From the NCBI GenBank assembly GCA_015232575.1, contig JADFZL010000003.1, forward strand, positions 380,001 to 444,000: a stretch of DNA of 64,000 nucleotides, in the 5' to 3' direction. The notes under the pieces were generated by a model that was not told the origin of the DNA, did no database searches, and saw nothing but the letters and a program-made list of their open reading frames with translations. The first letter of the stretch is position 1. Every line of letters starts with the position of its first letter. Below are positions 25,106-34,034 of this stretch, in pieces. The stretch is from Candidatus Rifleibacteriota bacterium (GTDB lineage: Bacteria; Muiribacteriota; Ozemobacteria; Ozemobacterales; Ozemobacteraceae). A program made the translations under genes and the position numbers.

Positions 25106-26503
25106 TCATTTAAAATCTGAAAGACTTGATGAAAATGAACTGTGTTCAAGGATTTCCAGAGCCTGTCTCAGAAGCTGTCTGGCTCGTTCACGGCTGATTT
25201 CATATCTTCTTCCAATCTCAGCCAGAGATATCTCTTCTTCCTTAAAGCCATAAAAAAGTTCGACTATATCTTTTAATCTCTCAGGAAGGGAATCCAGGGC
25301 TTTTCTGCACTCTTCTTTTTTTGCATTTTCCAGAATCTGTTCTTCAGGGGAAAGATTTTTTTTGTCGGCAAGGTAGTATTCCATTGTGTCGCCATCTTCA
25401 TCCTGAGAGGCAACTTTTGATTCAATTGAAATTGGAGATTCTGTGAGTGCGATTACCCGAAGAATTTTTTCTTCTGCCATTCCGAGCAAGATAGAGAGCT
25501 CAGAAAGACTTGGTGCCCTTCCGAGGAAGGTTTCCTGTTCTGAAATAACTCTTCTGATTTTGTTAGCTATTATCAAAAGGTGATGGGGTACGATAATTCC
25601 CCTGCCCTGCTCTCTGAGCGCTTTTTGCATATAGTGTTTGACCCAGTATGCTGCATAAGTTGAAAATTTGTATCCAAGGGAATAGTCGAATTTCGATATC
25701 GCTTTTATCAATCCAAGATTGCCTTCCTGAATAAGGTCGAGAATGTTAAGACCTTTATTGGAAAAACCCGTTGCAATTCTTACAACCAGCTTCAAATTAG
25801 CCATCAAGAATAATTCAGAAGCCTTTTTATCTCCGGCAAGTTTTTTTGCCAGTTCCATTTCCTGGTCTTTTGTAAAAGGTTTTTTGGAAATTTCGTTGAG
25901 ATAAATTTCAATAATTCCCTCACGATTAATTCTTTCTGATTTTTCGTGAGATATTCTTTTCTGATTTATCACATCAGCAAAAAGCTCTTCCGTGATAATG
26001 CCCATTTCCCAGCCATGTTTATAGCGACATTGATCACAGTGAAGATCACACTTTGTTATTCTGACTTTTTCTGAAACTTCCCGACGTTCGAAAAACTTGA
26101 AACAGCGAATTATTTTCTGCTGTCTGACAGGGCATTCAAGATTTTCACATTTGGTAAGTTCCCAACAGAAGCGAACTTCCGGAACATTTTTGAAGAATTC
26201 GTCGATTTCTTTATTGCCTGAAAGAGGAACATCTGCCGCAGGAAGAAACTTCAGCGATGTCTCTTTTTCCGGTAAAAGCGCCGCAGTTTCTGGCAATTCA
26301 TCAGAAGGGAAAACTTCCTCGGTTATCAGCCCTATTTCCCAACCCATTCTGTAATGGCAGGTTGAACATGGCTCATAAGGGCATTCTTCGTGAGTTGGCT
26401 CACGTCCAAAAGATGTCTGGAAATATTCCCAACACTGCCTTATCTGTCCGATTCTGACAGGGCAGTCGATTTTATTACAATTTAAAGCGCGAAAGCAATA
26501 CAT
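25106..26503 (-). CDS. Sigma-70 factor with duplicated N-terminal seven-cysteine motif
   Basis: 465 residues. Residues 196-460 are an RpoD/group 2 sigma factor: region 1.2 (EIYLNEISKKPFTKDQEMEL), 2.3-2.4 (FSTYAAYWVKHYMQKAL), and region 4.2 (LAEIGRRYEISRERARQL). The N-terminal 180 residues are unlike region 1.1. They hold two similar blocks, Cys3/9/14/24/41/46/49 and Cys113/119/124/134/152/156/159, each ending GWE(I/M)G(L/I)ITEE. Fourteen cysteines in this spacing suggest zinc or Fe-S binding, hence a redox- or metal-responsive sigma factor. The ATG at 26503 lacks a well-placed Shine-Dalgarno site; a GAGGAA is followed directly by a start-stop ATG-TAA (26518-26513). It is a single gene, with no anti-sigma gene beside it. 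Confidence 0.9.
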   Translation of the reverse strand: MYCFRALNCNKIDCPVRIGQIRQCWEYFQTSFGREPTHEECPYEPCSTCHYRMGWEIGLITEEVFPSDELPETAALLPEKETSLKFLPAADVPLSGNKEIDEFFKNVPEVRFCWELTKCENLECPVRQQKIIRCFKFFERREVSEKVRITKCDLHCDQCRYKHGWEMGIITEELFADVINQKRISHEKSERINREGIIEIYLNEISKKPFTKDQEMELAKKLAGDKKASELFLMANLKLVVRIATGFSNKGLNILDLIQEGNLGLIKAISKFDYSLGYKFSTYAAYWVKHYMQKALREQGRGIIVPHHLLIIANKIRRVISEQETFLGRAPSLSELSILLGMAEEKILRVIALTESPISIESKVASQDEDGDTMEYYLADKKNLSPEEQILENAKKEECRKALDSLPERLKDIVELFYGFKEEEISLAEIGRRYEISRERARQLLRQALEILEHSSFSSSLSDFK

Positions 26504-26558
26504 CCTGTTAGTTTACATTTCCTCATAAAAAAAAACAAAGAAAAAATAAAATAAATAA

Positions 26559-27545
26559 TTATTCTTTGTCAAATGGCGAAATTGGAACTATCCAGATTCC
26601 AAAAAGAGTTGTAAAAGCACCAATAACACCGACAATTCCAAGAGACTCACCCATGAATACAAGACCTGCCAGAACTCCGGCAACAGGTTGAATGTTAATT
26701 GTGATTGCCATATCTGATGCAGGCATTTTCATAAGAATTTTATTCCAGAGACCATAGCCAACAGCCGTGCAGAGAACTCCGAGAAACAATATAGCAAGTA
26801 TAACACCAATGTTTATCTGAATTTGAGCTCCATTGTATGTTTCATAGAGTACAATCGGCATAATAAGAACAGAAGCGATTATACAACCCCATGCGGTAGA
26901 TTTAAAAGGACCGATCTTTTTAGCAAGAGGTTTGTTCATAACACAATAAGCACTTCCAAGAAGTAATGAGAGAATAACCAGAAAATCACCAAGAGTTTGG
27001 CCGCCGGTGGATAGTTCATTAATAATCTGATTGTAATCTTTTCCATCAAAAACAAGCAGAAGCGTACCAGTAAAACTTACAAATAAGCCGAGAAGGGTGC
27101 GCTTTTTAACTGGCTCTCCAAGAAAGATAATTGCAAGCAAAATCATAAATACTGGTTCAAGAGTCATTTCGACAGAGGCCTTGAGTGAAGTAGTCAACCT
27201 GACTCCATGGTAGTGTACAATAAAACCTACTGAAATTCCCAGTCCATAGACCAACGCAAGTTCAATAAAATTTCGTTTTGAAATTCTGATCTGATTGAAT
27301 ATTCTTTTGATTAGAGACTGTTGAGGGTTTTGTTCGGAAGAAATCAGGGAAGATAATGTTTCTTTTGATGAAGATAGATAGTTCTTTTCAGCAAGAAAAA
27401 GCAGAAGAAAGCCGCCAAGAAGGAATCTTGTCATCGAAAGAAACGCGGGAGTAACGTAAGTCAAAACCCACTTGGACACGGCATAACTTCCGCCCCAGAT
27501 GACATTCATAATCACCAGAAGCCCGAAAGCTTTTCGATTAGTCAT
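26559..27545 (-). CDS. EamA/DMT family transporter
   Basis: 328 residues, ten predicted transmembrane helices in two EamA halves (NVIWGGSYAVSKWVLTYVTP in the first; VLCTAVGYGLWNKILMKMPA in the second). The long loop between helices 3 and 4 (about residues 55-85) is polar. Members export or import amino acids, nucleosides and other metabolites, and the substrate is unknown here. The start codon lies 3 bases from a palindromic repeat (27549-27607), and no Shine-Dalgarno site is visible. The repeat's hairpin may control its expression. Confidence 0.88.
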   Translation of the reverse strand: MTNRKAFGLLVIMNVIWGGSYAVSKWVLTYVTPAFLSMTRFLLGGFLLLFLAEKNYLSSSKETLSSLISSEQNPQQSLIKRIFNQIRISKRNFIELALVYGLGISVGFIVHYHGVRLTTSLKASVEMTLEPVFMILLAIIFLGEPVKKRTLLGLFVSFTGTLLLVFDGKDYNQIINELSTGGQTLGDFLVILSLLLGSAYCVMNKPLAKKIGPFKSTAWGCIIASVLIMPIVLYETYNGAQIQINIGVILAILFLGVLCTAVGYGLWNKILMKMPASDMAITINIQPVAGVLAGLVFMGESLGIVGVIGAFTTLFGIWIVPISPFDKE

Positions 27546-27548
27546 ATT

Positions 27549-27607
27549 GCTGGCCGAACAAGTTCGACCAGCTCATTCCCCGCGGTCGAGCACTTTGTGC
27601 TCTCCGC
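27549..27607. repeat. Dispersed copy of the GTCGAGCAC palindromic repeat
   Basis: A first palindrome, CGAACAAGTTCG within GCTGGC/ACCAGC flanks (27549-27572), is followed by the 30-base block 27578-27607 that contains the hairpin GAGCACTTTGTGCTC. The block is identical to 61466-61495 and recurs four times at 108-bp steps up to 61819. A run of nine A follows. Confidence 0.9.
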
Positions 27608-27690
27608 TGTAAAAAAAAACTTCATCGTTTGATCACTTCCTAATCTGCATAAAAAAGAACATTGCTGACTAATAAAAAAATTGATTCGTA

Positions 27691-28497
27691 TTATCCGAAT
27701 TCTCCAGTGTCTTTGGGGTGGTTGTCAGGAATCATTGGAGCAGTCTGAATCTCTTCCTCTTCTTCAGTAATTTTTAAAAAAAGATTTTCAAGAGTTGGAT
27801 CACCACTTTTCAAAGTATCCTTGAGATAGTCAAGTGTTCCCATGATGGCAACCTGACCGCGATTGATTATTCCAATGCGGTCACAAAGGTCTTCTGCTAC
27901 TGAAAGAGTGTGAGTCGTTAAAAAGATAGTTTTTCCGCGTTTGACCAGGTCTTTAAAGAAATCTTTTACTATGCGGACGCTTTTCGGATCAAGTCCGACC
28001 ATTGGCTCATCAACAATAATAACATCTGGATCGTGCATGAGAGACGCAGTCATGGCAACTTTCTGCTTCATTCCATGTGAAAAACTTTCAATAAGTTCAT
28101 TCCGCCAGTCCCATAAACTGAACATCTTAAGCATTTCTTCGCCATTTTTTTTGCACTTATCAGGCGGAACAGAATAGAGCCCGGATACAAAATCAAAATA
28201 TTCAAGCGGAGTAAGTTTTTCATAAAGATAAGGTCTGTCGGGAATATATCCTGTGCAGGATTTAGCTTTCTGAGATTCAGTAAGAATGTCATTCCCACGA
28301 ATTTTTACTGTTCCGCTGGATGGTTTGATAATTCCAACCATTATCCTGATTAAAGTTGTTTTACCGGCACCGTTAGGCCCAAGGAAACCAAATAATTCCC
28401 CTCTGTTGATTTCCAGGTCAATTCCCTTGAGTGCCGAGAATGCACCATAATCCTTCTTTACCTGAGAAAGGCTTATTGCTGAATCATTCTGGTTCAT
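27691..28497 (-). CDS. ABC transporter ATP-binding protein
   Basis: 268 residues. Walker A GPNGAGKTT, signature region SFSHGMKQK (a SHGMK variant common in ABC-2-type exporters), Walker B VIIVDEPMVGLDP, and the H-loop TTHTLS. The last 30 residues form an acidic tail (EEEEEIQ). It overlaps the permease gene by 14 bases, so the two are translationally coupled and form one exporter. The substrate is unknown. Confidence 0.93.
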   Translation of the reverse strand: MNQNDSAISLSQVKKDYGAFSALKGIDLEINRGELFGFLGPNGAGKTTLIRIMVGIIKPSSGTVKIRGNDILTESQKAKSCTGYIPDRPYLYEKLTPLEYFDFVSGLYSVPPDKCKKNGEEMLKMFSLWDWRNELIESFSHGMKQKVAMTASLMHDPDVIIVDEPMVGLDPKSVRIVKDFFKDLVKRGKTIFLTTHTLSVAEDLCDRIGIINRGQVAIMGTLDYLKDTLKSGDPTLENLFLKITEEEEEIQTAPMIPDNHPKDTGEFG

Positions 28498-30190
28498 ATT
28501 TTTCTATAGCCTCTTTTCCTTTTCTGAGAGGAATTATTGTCCATAATACTGTACACAAAATCAGCAGAATAAAAGAAAGCGAAATATACATTGGCCCCTT
28601 AAAACCATGTATTGGCCAAAATTTGATAAAAAAGAATCTGTACATCGGATAGACTTCACAAATAAGCAGATTGAGAATAAAAACTCCGCTCATAAGCATA
28701 TAAACAACTCCACCGAAAGAACCCGCTATTTTCAGCGGATTATCTGCATCGAATCTGGCATAGATTGCCCCGACCCCAATTGCCAGAGATGTCGTAACTA
28801 TAGCCATAAGTATCACATTGAAAAAACTCAACACTCTCAGTATCGGGTTAGTTACTTCAAACAGCCAGTTTGAAACGCCGCAGAGAACAATGCTCATGAG
28901 AATGTTTGGCCATAGATATAAAAAGAATTTCATCATCAGAAGCCGAGAGGGTGCGAGCGGGGATGCTTTAACTGCCCAGAATGCTTTCCCTTCGATACTT
29001 ACAGATGGAAAAACAAATCTCATGGACATTCCAGCAACAATAAAGCCGATAAATGGCCCATTAAAATAGACCATACTGTCAAATATTTCGCCTGAGTACA
29101 AGGCTGGAATATCTTTCAGCGGCATAATGTACAAATTGTATCCGTAGACAAAAATTATCGCGAGCATCATGAAAAGCTGTGAAAAGATTGCGGGATCTCT
29201 GAAAAAGACTGTAATTTCTTTCGAAAGGACAACTCTAACGTCATCCGAAAAGTATTTCAAAGGGGAAATAAAGATTTTTCGAGCAATTTCAAGCCCTCTT
29301 ACCTGATTTTCCACGGCTTCAAGTGATTTTTGCCAGCTTTTAAGATAAAACATCCATGCAGTTACGCCAAGAATAAAAATAGTAGCAGCGCAAAAGGCAA
29401 ACAATGGAGCAATATTTGAAAAAGACTCATAGTAATTTCCGTTAAACAGACTGAGAGAGGCGTTTTTCAGCCATGAAGAAGGGAAAAATGTAAGGAATGA
29501 GGTTTTCAACTCCAGAATGTAATTCGAAACAGATGAAAAGTGTTTTGGATTTAAAAGCTTTTCAGGTTCAAGAAAACGAAAGAAGAAAATCAGACCTGCA
29601 AGCATTGCAGCAGAAAGGAATTGAAAGACCTTTTTCATCTGTCTTATTGGAAATAATGTTCCAAGAATAATTGCTGAGAGAGACCCCAGAAGATTTGGAA
29701 CCAGCATATAGACAAAAAGAAACAGTGGAAAAATAAAATATACTGCAACAGGTGACTTGGAAGCCGTTATGAAGGCGAAAAAGACTGGAAGAAATGCAAT
29801 CATTGCCATCCAGGAACTTTCAATGATCATCAGGATGAATCTCGACCAGAAGATTCTTATCGCCGAAACCGGCGTTACAAAAAGCAGCTTTAATTCTTCG
29901 TCAAGGTAAAATACTGAAAAAGATGAAACTATACTGCTGAAAAACAGCATGAACATGAGCGACAAATAAATCATTTCAAGAAGTTTTGCAGCAATTAGTT
30001 TTCCGATAATCGGACCCATCAGAGAACCAAGCATCGGCGCCCGATACACAAAATCCAGGAATTTGTACAATCCAAAATATACAAGCCCGAGAATAAGTAT
30101 GCCAAGGAATATCAAAAAATACAGCAACAAACCCTTGCGTTGCCGGAATACTTTTGCAAACCTTAAGAAAGATGGTTTAATTAAATTCAT
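28484..30190 (-). CDS. ABC exporter permease (ABC-2 type, large)
   Basis: 568 residues with about 12 hydrophobic segments and a central soluble stretch (about 280-330, with RKIFISPLKYFSDDVRVVLS) typical of the large ABC-2 permeases paired with CcmA-like ATPases. It precedes and overlaps its ATPase gene. The ATG at 30190 follows AAGAAG. The substrate cannot be inferred from neighbours. Confidence 0.8.
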   Translation of the reverse strand: MNLIKPSFLRFAKVFRQRKGLLLYFLIFLGILILGLVYFGLYKFLDFVYRAPMLGSLMGPIIGKLIAAKLLEMIYLSLMFMLFFSSIVSSFSVFYLDEELKLLFVTPVSAIRIFWSRFILMIIESSWMAMIAFLPVFFAFITASKSPVAVYFIFPLFLFVYMLVPNLLGSLSAIILGTLFPIRQMKKVFQFLSAAMLAGLIFFFRFLEPEKLLNPKHFSSVSNYILELKTSFLTFFPSSWLKNASLSLFNGNYYESFSNIAPLFAFCAATIFILGVTAWMFYLKSWQKSLEAVENQVRGLEIARKIFISPLKYFSDDVRVVLSKEITVFFRDPAIFSQLFMMLAIIFVYGYNLYIMPLKDIPALYSGEIFDSMVYFNGPFIGFIVAGMSMRFVFPSVSIEGKAFWAVKASPLAPSRLLMMKFFLYLWPNILMSIVLCGVSNWLFEVTNPILRVLSFFNVILMAIVTTSLAIGVGAIYARFDADNPLKIAGSFGGVVYMLMSGVFILNLLICEVYPMYRFFFIKFWPIHGFKGPMYISLSFILLILCTVLWTIIPLRKGKEAIEKYEPE

Positions 30191-30290
30191 AATAATCTTC
30201 TTTTCAAGAATTCAACCCTGATATACACTTTGTTTTTGAATGAACCCACTGAAGCAGCTTCATATTTGACTGCTGATTTGTAAAAAGTTT

Positions 30291-30941
30291 TCACCAGACA
30301 ATTGTACTGTAATCGGGACCAGATTGTCGAGGAATGTTATATACGTATTTTCCGTCTTTATTTTTCTTCAATAAACCCAGCGTCTCGGCCCTTTCAACGG
30401 GTGACTGAACATCATCAACACCTGAAACTATTTTGTGAAGGTGCAATATTGAATCAGCATCGGCTTCAAAGTTAAAATAATTTTTCCCAATAATTGAAGT
30501 CTTTGCCTGCCAGCGTATATGATCGTATATTTGAGATATTACCCGCAGATGGTCAAATGCCATTTCAGGAAGTGAGTTAACAGGGAACCAGCGTGCCTCT
30601 GCCGCATCATCACCGCCTTTTGGCGCAAGAAATGTTGAATTAACTAATACTCCGAAGACCTGTGTAATCGTCCTGGAACGAGGATCTCTTCCAGGTTCAC
30701 CGCAGGTGAATACAGGTGAAAGATCAAGATTCTCAAGCCCGGTTTCCTCGCACAGTTCTCTTGCAGAGCCTGTTTTCAAGGTCTCATCCATTTCAAGAAA
30801 TCCGCCCGGCAACGCCCATTTTCCTTCAAACGGATTGTGTTTTCTCTGAATAAGAAGAATGCTCAATTTTGATTCAATAATCGTAAGAACCGCTGCATCC
30901 AATGTAAAAGAGGGTCTTGGAAAATCATAAGTATATGCCAT
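30291..30941 (-). CDS. Nudix hydrolase with C-terminal winged-helix region
   Basis: 216 residues from the ATG at 30941 (MAYTYDFPRPSFTLDAAVLT), chosen over an upstream ATG because GGAG and AGG lie at suitable spacing and no overlap with the upstream gene is needed. The Nudix box is GFLEMDETLKTGSARELCEE followed by TGL, matching GX5EX7REUXEEXGU. The C-terminal 70 residues (about 145-216) resemble the winged-helix tail of NrtR-type and ADP-ribose pyrophosphatase-like proteins. It may hydrolyse ADP-ribose or act as an NAD-metabolism regulator; no target operator was identified. Confidence 0.85.
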   Translation of the reverse strand: MAYTYDFPRPSFTLDAAVLTIIESKLSILLIQRKHNPFEGKWALPGGFLEMDETLKTGSARELCEETGLENLDLSPVFTCGEPGRDPRSRTITQVFGVLVNSTFLAPKGGDDAAEARWFPVNSLPEMAFDHLRVISQIYDHIRWQAKTSIIGKNYFNFEADADSILHLHKIVSGVDDVQSPVERAETLGLLKKNKDGKYVYNIPRQSGPDYSTIVW

Positions 30942-30972
30942 TTGCCTGTTTGCTCCAAAATTTTCTTTACTG

Positions 30973-31527
30973 TCAAATTTTCTCAAGTAGGTTGTCAACA
31001 AGATAAAAATCTATATTTCCACAAATTCCATCGTCTTCGTATTTCATAGCAGGAAAAATTCGTGCCCATTGAAGGGTGTCAGTAATTTCAACACTGTATT
31101 CATTCAGGTCCTCAGAAATTTCAGCAGATGAATCAACAAGAAAAGACGACGCCTCGTCTTTTGTCAGCTCAGAAAGATATGCTTCAGTTTTTTCAGTATC
31201 ACTCAGATCACGATCATGTTCAAATATTGTTGTGAAAACATTGCTGACATAGCTTACCCTTTTCCCAGGAACAACTCTTAGAAAATATTCAGAAAGCAGA
31301 TCAAGCGAAATATCTTTAGCGGGTTTGAGAATATGAATTCCTTTCTTTTTGGAACTTTCAATAAGACGATTCCATATTTTATCAGAAAAAACCCGCTTTT
31401 TTGTATTTCCTGAAAGATAAAATACAATATCGAACTTTTTTTCCTGCCATTTTTTCAAAATCCTTTTCCAGGCAATATAAGAGAATGGACAACCAAATTC
31501 AAATGCATATTTCAGTTCTTTCTTCAT
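30973..31527 (-). CDS. DsbA-like thioredoxin-fold protein, putative
   Basis: 184 residues from the ATG at 31527 (MKKELKYAFEFGCPFSYIAW); the GGAGA just upstream makes this start likelier than the ATG six codons earlier. The opening strand and the CPFSYIAWKR motif resemble DsbA/2-hydroxychromene-2-carboxylate isomerase type proteins, which have a cytoplasmic or export-linked thioredoxin fold. There is only one cysteine in the motif (CPFS), so it is not a standard disulphide oxidase. It is upstream of, and probably co-transcribed with, the Nudix gene. Confidence 0.6.
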   Translation of the reverse strand: MKKELKYAFEFGCPFSYIAWKRILKKWQEKKFDIVFYLSGNTKKRVFSDKIWNRLIESSKKKGIHILKPAKDISLDLLSEYFLRVVPGKRVSYVSNVFTTIFEHDRDLSDTEKTEAYLSELTKDEASSFLVDSSAEISEDLNEYSVEITDTLQWARIFPAMKYEDDGICGNIDFYLVDNLLEKI

Positions 31528-31702
31528 ACGTTGTGTTCTCCGCATTTATCAGATTTCTTCGAAGTTTATCAATGGCATTTGGAATTTCGATTTGTGAATG
31601 TTAAAGAACATTAATGCTTTATTAAAAAATACTATTTAAAGGGCTTACGATGAATAATTATAACAGGGAATTGATTTTATGCAAAGAAAAAAAAGCTGAC
31701 TT

Positions 31703-33937
31703 TTACTCACCAGACTGTTTTTTCGGAGAAAATAGAAGAAAAAGTGCAGGAAGCAATAGAAGATCGCCAATCACACCGATAACAACAATCAAAGCGCCGA
31801 TGCCGCCAAAAAATTTAAATGGCTTAAAATCACTCAGAAGAAATATTGCGTTTCCCAAGCCAAGAAGAATACTTGAATATATAACCGGACAAAAAAGTTC
31901 ATCAATTACTTTTATTACCCTTCGAATGTGATTTTTATTCTTCGTCTGCTGAAAGAATGTCATTATATGAAGTGTATCATCAACAACAAGTCCGCTCAAT
32001 ACACATCCGACAACAAGGGTTGACGAATTAACAGGCAATCCGAAAAAATCAGCTATCATATAGGCTATAAGAATTGGAAAGAAATTTACAATCAAAGAAA
32101 ACAAAGAATATGCCGCACTTCCAAAAGCAAGGTAAAATGCAAGTACAATAAGAATGAGAGCAAATACAAAGGAGATTACAACATTTTCGAGAATAATGCG
32201 TTGTGTAACAGCATTTAAATATGCCTCACCAGTGATTCCAACGGTCCATGAAGATGGAAGAATATTATGAGAAATTTCCAGAATTTTATCTGAGATTTTA
32301 AGAATTTCAAAATCATCAGTTGTTTTTATACCGATTCTTACGTCCAGAGAGTCATTTTTTCGTGAAATGAAGTGATCACCAATTCCTAAATCAGTGGTGA
32401 ACTCTAATATCGTGGCAATAAGACTATCTGAAGATGGAATTCCCATATCCGGAGAAAAATTCTGAGAAAAGTTTTTGATCAGATCAACACATGAAAAGAC
32501 TCCATTCACATTATTCACTTTCAGAATTTCATTTTGAAGTCCTTCGATAGTTTTCATTATTTCTGCACTGCAGAAATCGTTTATTCTGAGAATAAGATGA
32601 AGTTCATAAGGGCCCCTGAACTTATCTTTTACGAAATTATACGCTTGAATCAAAGTTTCATTTTCCGAAAAAGAATCTTCAAGCGAGTTTCGCTTCTCAA
32701 AGTGGGGGATTCTCAGAATACAGAAAATCAGTAGTATTATTGAAACAGCAACTATTTTTACACTGCTTCCAAACACCAGTTTTTTAATAAATTTTCTCAA
32801 ACCTCTGAATCGATTTTTTCCAGCAGTTATTTGAAAATTTATTGGCTGGTACAATTTAAAAAAAGAAAAAACAAGTCCAAATGTTACTATATAAGAGAAA
32901 AAGCAGGCTAACGAGGTATAGATGGAGAAAAGCTGAATATTTTCAGATGGATTTCCAGAAAGAGCGAAGAACCCTACAAGAGTTGTTAAAGTATTAACAA
33001 GGCAGGGTCTAAGCAGCTTTCTGAAAAGTTTTTCGTGAAAAGCAGGATAATCTTCCTTTGAAACACTTTCGTTTAAAAAGAAACTGACAATGAAAATGAT
33101 CTCGTTCAAAGATACTATAAGAGCAAAAGGAATGATTGGTCCGGTAAATAGATTTACCTTGTTACCATTCAGAAAATATACCGCAAAGGTGTAAACTGTT
33201 GGAATTGCGACAGAGGAAAGTATCAGAAAAAGAATAACAGTATCACGAAAAAAGAAATAACCGAGAATTGTACAGACAATGAAGCTGAGGGTTATGAAAA
33301 GACGGTTATTTTCAGCAATGCATTCAAAAAAACGGTCTTTGAAGTACATGTATCCAAAAACATGGTATTTCTGATTTTTAAAGAATTCCAGAAGCAGTTT
33401 TTTTACTTTCGCGCAGAGCTTTGCAGGCGCATCGGGGATTTTTGAATCAGGTGATACGATAACAGAAAAAGCTTTTAAATCTTCAGATACCAGGCGCTTT
33501 TTAAAAAATGAATCTTCTCTCAAAAGATCTTTCAGATCAACAATTTTATAAGGTCTGAGATAATTTTCGAATTCAGTTGCGTCATTAATTTTCTTTAATC
33601 CATCAAGAATTGAAAACACTTTTCCTGTTTCAGGAATGTTTTCCAGCTCAATAACGAGACGATGCAGTTTTACAAGTTCACTCTTCTCGAAAGAAGATAT
33701 TTCCCATGAAATCATGAGATTACGTTCTTCGGCAAAATTCTTTTTAAAATTATCGTACAATTTCAACTGTTTATTATCAGGAACAATTGATTCGAACTCA
33801 TTTTCAGATTGAATGTCAGAAAAAGCTGAGAAACTGAAAATAAACAATAATATTAATACCGAAATAACATACTTCGGAGATTTCGAAACAGCAGAATATG
33901 ATAAATCTGCCAGTGATTTAAAAATAGACTCTTTCAT
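31703..33937 (-). CDS. RND family exporter (MMPL/HAE3-like)
   Basis: 744 residues with the two-fold RND layout: TM1 near residue 20-40, a large extracytoplasmic loop, five more helices (about 210-385), a second long loop, then six helices (about 585-740). The second half contains VVGCVLSGLVVDDTLHIMTF, the typical D-rich proton-relay helix 10. It is smaller than AcrB-type pumps and closest in plan to MMPL/HAE3 proteins that move lipids or hopanoids. It stands in its own unit. Confidence 0.88.
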   Translation of the reverse strand: MKESIFKSLADLSYSAVSKSPKYVISVLILLFIFSFSAFSDIQSENEFESIVPDNKQLKLYDNFKKNFAEERNLMISWEISSFEKSELVKLHRLVIELENIPETGKVFSILDGLKKINDATEFENYLRPYKIVDLKDLLREDSFFKKRLVSEDLKAFSVIVSPDSKIPDAPAKLCAKVKKLLLEFFKNQKYHVFGYMYFKDRFFECIAENNRLFITLSFIVCTILGYFFFRDTVILFLILSSVAIPTVYTFAVYFLNGNKVNLFTGPIIPFALIVSLNEIIFIVSFFLNESVSKEDYPAFHEKLFRKLLRPCLVNTLTTLVGFFALSGNPSENIQLFSIYTSLACFFSYIVTFGLVFSFFKLYQPINFQITAGKNRFRGLRKFIKKLVFGSSVKIVAVSIILLIFCILRIPHFEKRNSLEDSFSENETLIQAYNFVKDKFRGPYELHLILRINDFCSAEIMKTIEGLQNEILKVNNVNGVFSCVDLIKNFSQNFSPDMGIPSSDSLIATILEFTTDLGIGDHFISRKNDSLDVRIGIKTTDDFEILKISDKILEISHNILPSSWTVGITGEAYLNAVTQRIILENVVISFVFALILIVLAFYLAFGSAAYSLFSLIVNFFPILIAYMIADFFGLPVNSSTLVVGCVLSGLVVDDTLHIMTFFQQTKNKNHIRRVIKVIDELFCPVIYSSILLGLGNAIFLLSDFKPFKFFGGIGALIVVIGVIGDLLLLPALFLLFSPKKQSGE

Positions 33938-33981
33938 AGGGGTTGCATTATATCAAATTGTTGAATTGATGAAAATAGAAA

Positions 33982-34010
33982 AAACCAGCGGAGATTGAGC
34001 CCGCTGGTTT
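33982..34010 (-). terminator. Terminator of the dnaK-dnaJ operon
   Basis: AAACCAGCGG and CCGCTGGTTT form a perfect 10-bp stem. On the minus strand it is followed by TTTTC and TATTTTC. It lies 24 bases after the dnaJ stop. Confidence 0.85.
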
Positions 34011-34034
34011 ACCTGAGATATGATAAAGAGCTTC

